From contig CALMQK010000233.1 of the NCBI GenBank assembly GCA_937872085.1, forward strand, positions 1 to 9,195: 9,195 nucleotides of DNA, in the 5' to 3' direction. The notes under the pieces are model-generated. The model did not search any database, was not told the origin of the DNA, and was given only the letters and a program-made list of their open reading frames with translations. Source of the stretch: an uncultured euryarchaeote (lineage in GTDB: Archaea; Thermoplasmatota; Thermoplasmata; UBA10834). Position 1 is the stretch's first letter. Each line of letters starts with the position of its first letter. A program made the position numbers and the translations under genes. This document shows, in pieces, positions 5,891 through 9,195 of the stretch.

Positions 5891-6598
5891 CTATCTCAGA
5901 GCGCTCTTGAGGATGTCCAGCATAGCCTCGGGATCAACTGCGGACCCGCAGTAGGAGCAGAACTTGAGCCCCTCAGGGTTTGAGCCGCTATCGATAGTGA
6001 TTGTGGCGCCACAACTGTGGCACTTGTAAGGAATCGTGAGACCGCCGTTTCTTACTTTCTCGATTAGGTCGTTGATGTTGACGGTGACGTGTTTGACCGT
6101 CCTTGAGGACTTCCTCTCTCTAACTGAGCCGGCTTCCTTCCATAGCCCCAGAGCCTCATAGCTATTGGCCGCATCCTCATATCTTCTTGCGGACTCGAAG
6201 TTCTTTGCCTGTAACATGCATCTCTCCCAATCGCAGATCTGCTGGTAAGGGTGGGCGGCTACGAGGAAATCCCCTTGCGTGTCCTTGATCCCGAGTGCGC
6301 TCACTATCATCGGGCGCAGCTCAACATGTCGGGCGGCGATCTCGCGAACATGAGTCGTCCTTCTCAGTTGTTCTTTGGAAGCTTCGATACGAATCGCCCG
6401 CTCGTATTGTGCTTGACACACGTCACAAGTGCCCCTTGCTCTGCTAGTCGAATCCAAGAACGGGAGCCTTTTCCCACAAACTCTACAATTGGAGCTTGCT
6501 GTCTTGGGTCCGCTTTGCGCTTGAAATCTCGCGCCACAGTGCTGACACGCTACGCTTCCAACTGGATTCGCGCGTCCACATCTAGGGCATTGAACCAT
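5891..6598 (-). CDS. Three-zinc-ribbon protein with helical core
   Basis: Predicted soluble protein of 235 residues, function unknown. It has three zinc-binding modules: CPRC/CQHC (Cys4, 7, 18, 21), CRVC/CDVC (Cys38, 41, 58, 61) and, near the C-terminus, CHSC/CSYC (Cys193, 196, 214, 217). Between them lies a helical region; residues 128-160 (AKNFESARRYEDAANSYEAL, then GLWKEAG) look like a TPR-type hairpin. The block VNINDLIEKVRNGG, IPYKCHSCGATI (173-201) resembles a C-terminal module I have seen in other archaeal zinc-ribbon proteins, which suggests a scaffold or nucleic-acid-binding role, but nothing catalytic is visible. The ATG at 6598 puts the first CxxC at residue 4, as usual for such proteins. 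A weak TATA-like stretch (ACATAAGG, about 6625-6632 on the minus strand) could give a nearly leaderless mRNA. It ends in TAG and is followed closely by the tRNA thiolase gene, so it may belong to the same operon. Confidence 0.87.
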   Translation of the reverse strand: MVQCPRCGRANPVGSVACQHCGARFQAQSGPKTASSNCRVCGKRLPFLDSTSRARGTCDVCQAQYERAIRIEASKEQLRRTTHVREIAARHVELRPMIVSALGIKDTQGDFLVAAHPYQQICDWERCMLQAKNFESARRYEDAANSYEALGLWKEAGSVRERKSSRTVKHVTVNINDLIEKVRNGGLTIPYKCHSCGATITIDSGSNPEGLKFCSYCGSAVDPEAMLDILKSALR

Positions 6599-6969
6599 TT
6601 CCGCTCGTCCAGCAAATGCGGTATGCTCCTTATGTCGTTTTCCTAGTCATGAATCCTTCGCAATGTACTTTTCCTTGGGTCGCGGAGTGAGAGTTGTCCA
6701 CGCATTTGCGACTTCTGGGTATGGTCAGTGTGTCAATACTGATCTGATTGGGCGCAAACCCGATTCAACTGGCCACTTATGGATAATCATTTGCAAGGAT
6801 AAGCTGAAGCGCACAGCCGGTAGGTCGGGTTCGTAGGGCCAATCAGCAGGAATTGAGACCGGACCTAACCTCATTTCTTCTTTTCGCTCAATTGCTGACA
6901 AAAGACTAGTGCACATCCAGCTGATGCCACAAGCCATCCGGCAGTACCTGTCGGGACTCCTGCAATCAC
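6599..6969. other. Intergenic stretch without a secure gene
   Basis: No gene is convincing here and base composition is closer to even than in the flanking genes. Candidates seen are a + strand ORF of 57 codons (6663-6836, ATG to TAG) whose frame then stays open to 7018; a minus-strand GTG-started ORF of 32 codons (6969-6871) with one hydrophobic helix and a KKK end; and a minus-strand ORF overlapping it as ATGA (to 6725). They conflict with one another, so at most some are real. No tRNA-like cloverleaf or repeat array was found. Confidence 0.4.
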
Positions 6970-6975
6970 TTTATC
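6970..6975 (+). promoter_or_regulatory. TATA box of the small membrane protein gene
   Basis: TTTATC within ACTTTATCTG is centred about 26 bp before the ATG at 6998, predicting a leaderless transcript that starts there rather than at the in-frame ATG at 6980. Confidence 0.5.
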
Positions 6976-6997
6976 TGCGATGGAGGCCCATCTCAAA

Positions 6998-7171
6998 ATG
7001 TTGGATGTGGAAGAAATGACTGGTGATTATAGTCAGCGCGCCATTCCGGCTCCAGCGCCTGAGGGTGACGAACAGGAAGAACGGGAACCGCACTGGGCCT
7101 GGTATCTGCTGTACCTAGGCATTGCGGCGATCGCTGTCTATTGCACGTTCTTCTTCTGGTTGATTCCTTAA
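6998..7171 (+). CDS. Small tail-anchored membrane protein
   Basis: Predicted 57-residue protein, not recognised. The first 32 residues are acidic and hydrophilic (PEGDEQEEREPH, 21-32). Residues 33-56 are one aromatic-rich membrane helix (WAWYLLYLGIAAIAVYCTFF) ending WLIP at the stop. This is the form of a tail-anchored protein with its N-terminus in the cytoplasm. ATG 6998 is preferred to ATG 6980 or 7016 because the TATA box lies 26 bp upstream. It stands between the divergent zinc-ribbon gene and rfcS, which has its own promoter, so a shared function with rfcS is not implied. After the TAA, the +1 frame remains open and coding-like to a TAG at 7254-7256, so the C-terminus may have been longer in an ancestor or a frameshift may exist. 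Confidence 0.65.
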   Translation: MLDVEEMTGDYSQRAIPAPAPEGDEQEEREPHWAWYLLYLGIAAIAVYCTFFFWLIP

Positions 7172-7260
7172 GGGTCAGCCTGGCGGCGAGCGCGAAGTCC
7201 GAGGCGAGGCTAAGGCCTATGTACTCCTGAAACCGGACTGCACTGGCTATGCTTAGATAG

Positions 7261-7266
7261 TTATTT
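7261..7266 (+). promoter_or_regulatory. rfcS: TATA-like element of rfcS
   Basis: TTATTT in AGTTATTTGTAA is the most AT-rich spot upstream of rfcS and predicts a start near 7289, about 10 bases before the ATG at 7300. The match to a TATA box is moderate. Confidence 0.4.
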
Positions 7267-7299
7267 GTAAGGATATCGCATTGGAGAGAATTGAGCCAT

Positions 7300-8259
7300 A
7301 TGCAGGACGTCTGGGTCGAGAAATACAGGCCGAGGAAGCTACACGAAGTCGTCGGGCAGAAGCACATAGTTGAGAGACTCTCTGCCTACGTCATAACCCG
7401 GAGCATGCCTCACATGTTGTTCGCAGGCCCTGCAGGCTCAGGGAAGACCACCTCCGCCATAGCGCTCGCCCGGGAGCTGTACGGGGATGACTGGCGCGAC
7501 AACCTCATCGAACTCAACGCATCGGATGAACGAGGGATCGATGTTGTGAGGGGGAAGATCAAGGACTTCGCGAGGGCGGCATCGATCAGCGGGACCGACT
7601 TCAAGATCATCTTCCTCGACGAGGCGGATGCGCTCACGTCCGATGCGCAGGCTGCTCTCAGAAGGACCATGGAGCGGAACACCCAGACCTGTAGGTTCAT
7701 CCTCTCGTGCAACTACTCTTCAAAGATCATAGAACCGATCCAATCGAGATGTGCCGTGTTTCGGTTCAAGCCTCTCAGCGAGGCCGATGTGAAGCACTAT
7801 CTCAAGCGGATAGCGCAAGCGGAGAATGTGGACATAACCGAGGATGGATTGAGCGCGATCACCACTCTCGCGGTGGGGGACCTCCGCAAGGCCACCAACA
7901 CTCTTCAGGTCGCAGCGTCCCTGGGTAGGAAGATCGACCAGGACACAGTCTTCGAATCCACTGAGAACATCAAGCCTTCGGAGATCAAGGACCTTCTAAC
8001 GGTGGCCCTCGGAGGGAACTTCACCGCGGCCCGCTCAAGGCTCGATGAACTCGTCGCCAGACACGGCCTGTCCGGGGAGGACATAATCGCCGGGATTCAC
8101 CGAGCGGTCTTCGACCTGCCCGTCGACGAGGATGCCAAGATGCGCCTGGTCGACCGGATCGGTGAGGCGGAGTTCAGGATGGTTGCCGGTGCGAGTGAAA
8201 GGATCCAACTCGAGGCCTTGCTCGCACATCTAGCACAAGAAGGCAGGAAGCTGAAGTAA
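7300..8259 (+). CDS. rfcS: Replication factor C small subunit (clamp loader)
   Basis: Predicted AAA+ ATPase of 319 residues. With RfcL it opens the PCNA ring and loads it on primed DNA. Visible motifs are WVEKYRP (5-11), Walker A GPAGSGKT (43-50), Walker B FLDEAD (105-110), sensor 1 FILSCNYSSKI (133-143) with the arginine-finger motif SRC (149-151), and sensor 2 GDLRKATN (193-200). The C-terminal helical collar (about 225-319) is present and length is typical. No intein interrupts the P-loop, a common insertion site in archaeal rfcS genes. An in-frame TTG at 7291 would add three residues; ATG 7300 is chosen because WVEKYRP normally lies within the first dozen residues. The gene has its own TATA-like element and is followed 97 bp later by eL40, which has a strong promoter of its own. 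No RfcL gene is in the window; the two subunits are often adjacent in archaea, so its absence here is mildly unusual. Confidence 0.97.
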   Translation: MQDVWVEKYRPRKLHEVVGQKHIVERLSAYVITRSMPHMLFAGPAGSGKTTSAIALARELYGDDWRDNLIELNASDERGIDVVRGKIKDFARAASISGTDFKIIFLDEADALTSDAQAALRRTMERNTQTCRFILSCNYSSKIIEPIQSRCAVFRFKPLSEADVKHYLKRIAQAENVDITEDGLSAITTLAVGDLRKATNTLQVAASLGRKIDQDTVFESTENIKPSEIKDLLTVALGGNFTAARSRLDELVARHGLSGEDIIAGIHRAVFDLPVDEDAKMRLVDRIGEAEFRMVAGASERIQLEALLAHLAQEGRKLK

Positions 8260-8315
8260 GGCAGAATCCGTTCCTGGACGGACCTTCCGGCCCGTCTCAT
8301 GGAAGTCCATAACCG

Positions 8316-8323
8316 TTATATAT
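8316..8323 (+). promoter_or_regulatory. Strong TATA box and ribosome binding site of eL40
   Basis: TTATATAT is the best TATA box in the window and predicts a start near 8345. The 12-base leader then contains AGAGGG (8345-8350), a fair Shine-Dalgarno sequence 6-7 bases before the ATG at 8357. Unlike several neighbours, this mRNA is therefore led and uses a ribosome binding site, as suits a highly expressed ribosomal protein. Confidence 0.7.
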
Positions 8324-8356
8324 GGCAATCCTGTTTGTGGCGCCAGAGGGTCGATC

Positions 8357-8506
8357 ATGGCAAGATTTCCCGAGGCCGAGGCCAGGAACCTCGTCAAGAA
8401 GATCTGCATGAACTGCAACGCGAGAAACGCCATAAGGGCAACTCGATGCAGGAAATGCAAGTACAAAGGCCTCAGGATCAAGACGAGAGAGACGAAGAAG
8501 ACTTGA
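8357..8506 (+). CDS. rpl40e: 50S ribosomal protein L40e (eL40)
   Basis: Predicted 49-residue ribosomal protein of the large subunit, highly basic. It begins MARFPEAEARNLVKKICMNC and has the family's four-cysteine zinc site: CMNC (17-20) and CRKC (31-34), followed by a basic tail (YKGLRIKTRETKKT). Archaeal eL40 is about this length and, unlike the eukaryotic form, is not fused to ubiquitin. The start is set by the conserved N-terminus and a ribosome binding site 6-7 bases upstream; the TATA box lies about 37 bp before the ATG. It ends in TGA at 8504-8506. Transcription is monocistronic as far as the window shows, with a T-rich stretch about 130 bp downstream. Confidence 0.95.
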   Translation: MARFPEAEARNLVKKICMNCNARNAIRATRCRKCKYKGLRIKTRETKKT

Positions 8507-8540
8507 TGTCTCTCCGCGATCCTCGATGCGCCCCGATTTT

Positions 8541-8565
8541 GCTGTCACGTGAAACTAGTGAGAGC
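8541..8565 (+). repeat. Imperfect hairpin in the eL40 3' region
   Basis: GCTGTCAC (8541-8548) pairs with GTGAGAGC (8558-8565) at seven of eight positions around a 9-base loop. It could protect or process the eL40 transcript end. Its role is not evident, and a stem this short can arise by chance. Confidence 0.3.
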
Positions 8566-8585
8566 TTCCTTAGGCAGTGAAACAG

Positions 8586-8610
8586 AAAAAAAGGTGGAGG
8601 GGACTCCACC
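8586..8610 (-). terminator. Minus-strand hairpin with T7, intrinsic-terminator form
   Basis: GGTGGAG (8593-8599) and CTCCACC (8604-8610) form a perfect 7-bp stem around a four-base loop. On the minus strand the stem is followed directly by seven T's (8592-8586), the arrangement of an intrinsic terminator. On the + strand the loop is GGGA, a GNRA tetraloop, and the A-run precedes the stem. No minus-strand gene of normal size reads into it from the right. Confidence 0.6.
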
Positions 8611-8636
8611 ACAATTGGGCATCACCCTTTGGTCAC

Positions 8637-8653
8637 ACCTTTTCTTTTCCTTC
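8637..8653 (+). terminator. T-rich terminator tract after eL40
   Basis: The stretch ACCTTTTCTTTTCCTTC has two T4 runs in a pyrimidine-only context on the + strand, the usual form of an archaeal termination signal. It is the first such tract after eL40, about 130 bp beyond its stop. Confidence 0.5.
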
Positions 8654-8666
8654 AGAAGAGCGTGTT

Positions 8667-8679
8667 TGCCAAAATGGCA
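8667..8679. repeat. Perfect small inverted repeat
   Basis: TGCCA, spacer AAA, TGGCA. It resembles the core of the RHH operator (GACAAAATGTC there, GCCAAAATGGC here; one change per arm). It sits at the predicted start site of the candidate minus-strand transcript. It might be a weaker operator for a similar regulator, or the 5' hairpin of a small RNA. Confidence 0.3.
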
Positions 8680-8789
8680 TTACCTTGACCATGGTTTTCG
8701 ATTATAACCTTTCTGATGGCGGCGGTCTAAGTTCCGGGATATTGCAACGGATTCGAGCCAATTGATGGCGTTTGTGCAAAGAGGATGTC

Positions 8790-8797
8790 TTTTATTG
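8790..8797 (+). promoter_or_regulatory. TATA box of the Lrp-like regulator
   Basis: TTTTATTG is centred 26-27 bp before the ATG at 8820, predicting a leaderless mRNA and supporting that start. Confidence 0.6.
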
Positions 8798-8819
8798 TAT
8801 TTCGCCTATTACCCCACTC

Positions 8820-9195
8820 ATGTGGAAGTTCCTGGAATCCGAGATGAAGGTAATCGTCGGGCTGACGGAGGACGCGAACCGAACCGACTCCGAGCTCGCG
8901 GACTTCTACGGGTTGAGGAGTGGAACTGTCGCGTCCATCCGCAGAAGACTGGTCGATTCAGGTGCGGTGTTCTACGTCAACGTGCCCGCTTTCAACAAGC
9001 TCGGTTGCGAGATGATCGGATTCCACACCGGTACTGCGGAACCGTCGGAACGGACCGACGTAAGGACGAACGATTACCTTGAGTTCTGCAACCTGTGCCC
9101 GCAGATCTTCGAAGGGATAATCGGCGGAAACTCGGTCGTCTTCTTCACGGCTTTCAAGAATGTGACGGAATACGAGCTTTTCATGCAGACACACA
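8820..9195 (+). CDS. Lrp/AsnC-like transcriptional regulator, 3' truncated by window
   Basis: The first 125 codons of a gene that runs off the window. Residues about 8-50 form a winged helix-turn-helix (EMKVIVGLTEDANRTDSELA, then SGTVASIRRRLVDSGAV), with GTVASIRRRL as the likely recognition helix. After VFYVNVPAFNKLG the pattern (LGCEMIGFHTGTAEP, then a conserved-looking EFCNLCPQIFEGIIGG and SVVFFTAFKNVTEYE) resembles the ligand-binding RAM domain of Lrp/AsnC proteins. There are three cysteines at 63, 90 and 93, the last two as CNLC, which could sense metal or redox state; this is speculative. Codons are strongly G/C-ending throughout, confirming the frame. The ATG at 8820 lies 26-27 bp after a TATA box, so the message is probably leaderless. 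Target genes cannot be read from the window. Confidence 0.85.
   Translation, partial: MWKFLESEMKVIVGLTEDANRTDSELADFYGLRSGTVASIRRRLVDSGAVFYVNVPAFNKLGCEMIGFHTGTAEPSERTDVRTNDYLEFCNLCPQIFEGIIGGNSVVFFTAFKNVTEYELFMQTH

Larger units (their letters stand above)
8586..8680 (-). ncRNA. Candidate minus-strand small RNA or micro-ORF unit
   Basis: The minus strand reads TTATAAT (about 8708-8702), then 24 bp later an ATG at 8680 beginning 15 codons (MPFWQTRSSEGKEKV, TGA at 8635-8633), then about 22 bases, then the hairpin with T7 at 8610-8586. A transcript from about 8680 would be roughly 95 nt with a hairpin at each end: the first from the inverted repeat at 8667-8679, the last from the terminator. It could be a small RNA, a leaderless micro-mRNA, or chance. 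Promoter, hairpins and T-run are seen; their joint use is inference. Confidence 0.35.
8507..8819. other. Gene-poor interval between eL40 and the regulator
   Basis: Apart from the hairpins, terminators and promoters listed separately, I see no convincing gene on the + strand. A 62-codon + frame (8577-8765) lacks recognisable features and runs across the hairpin and the terminator. TTATAA near 8702-8707 also reads as a TATA box on the + strand and could start a long leader for the regulator. Confidence 0.45.

Noticed and set aside
6820..6850. GGTTCG motif suggesting a tRNA T-arm
   Set aside because: No flanking stem or cloverleaf could be paired on either strand.
6787..7275. Similar 13-mers ATTTGYAAGGATA at about 6790 and 7263
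   Set aside because: One mismatch over 13 bases is expected by chance many times in a 9-kb window.
8740..8762. GATTCGAGCC motif suggesting a tRNA T-loop
   Set aside because: The sequences on either side do not pair and no acceptor or anticodon arm is present.
8762..9082. + ORF overlapping the Lrp-like regulator
   Set aside because: The regulator frame from 8820 has strong G/C-ending codons and recognisable domains; this ORF is its shadow and contains Arg-rich nonsense.

Overview
The window is archaeal chromosome. Diagnostic genes are an archaeal replication factor C small subunit (RfcS), ribosomal protein eL40, an archaeal-type serine hydroxymethyltransferase, a bifunctional phosphoglucose/phosphomannose isomerase and a TtuA/Ncs6-type tRNA thiolase. 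Promoters are TATA boxes, often about 26 bp upstream of the start codon, so several mRNAs look leaderless. No rRNA, tRNA, CRISPR array, transposase or phage gene was seen. The mix fits a moderately GC-rich euryarchaeal lineage. I favour Thermoplasmatota, but that is inference from gene content and promoter style, not a phylogeny.

Layout, left to right. Bases 1-138 hold nothing I can support. The isomerase gene (168-1208, +) converges on a ribbon-helix-helix regulator gene (1398-1799, -); the interval holds a terminator-like hairpin with a T-run for the minus strand. The regulator has two RHH repeats in one chain. Its TATA box is followed by a perfect inverted repeat that overlies the promoter, so autorepression is likely. 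glyA (2014-3312, +) diverges from it. Two further + genes follow from their own TATA box: an exported, membrane-anchored beta-rich protein (3370-4173) and, overlapping by ATGA, a four-helix membrane protein with a cytoplasmic zinc ribbon (4170-4892). The latter ends 8 bp inside the tail of the convergent tRNA thiolase gene (4885-5859, -), which lies downstream of a three-zinc-ribbon protein (5891-6598, -).

From 6599 to 6997 there is no secure gene, only weak small-ORF candidates on both strands. Then come a predicted 57-residue tail-anchored membrane protein (6998-7171, +), rfcS (7300-8259, +) and eL40 (8357-8506, +), each with its own TATA box. The 313 bp after eL40 hold a T-rich terminator for the + strand and, pointing the other way, a TATA box, a small inverted repeat and a GNRA-loop hairpin followed by seven T's, which together could be a tiny minus-strand transcription unit. 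The window ends inside a leaderless Lrp/AsnC-like regulator gene (8820 to beyond 9195, +).

Together this is mostly housekeeping: sugar phosphates, one-carbon metabolism, tRNA thiolation, replication and translation. Between these genes sit lineage-specific small membrane proteins, zinc-ribbon proteins and two regulators. The most interesting parts are the self-contained tandem-RHH regulator with its operator, coding-like stretches that appear frameshifted or interrupted beside it, and the possible small RNA or micro-ORF unit after eL40.
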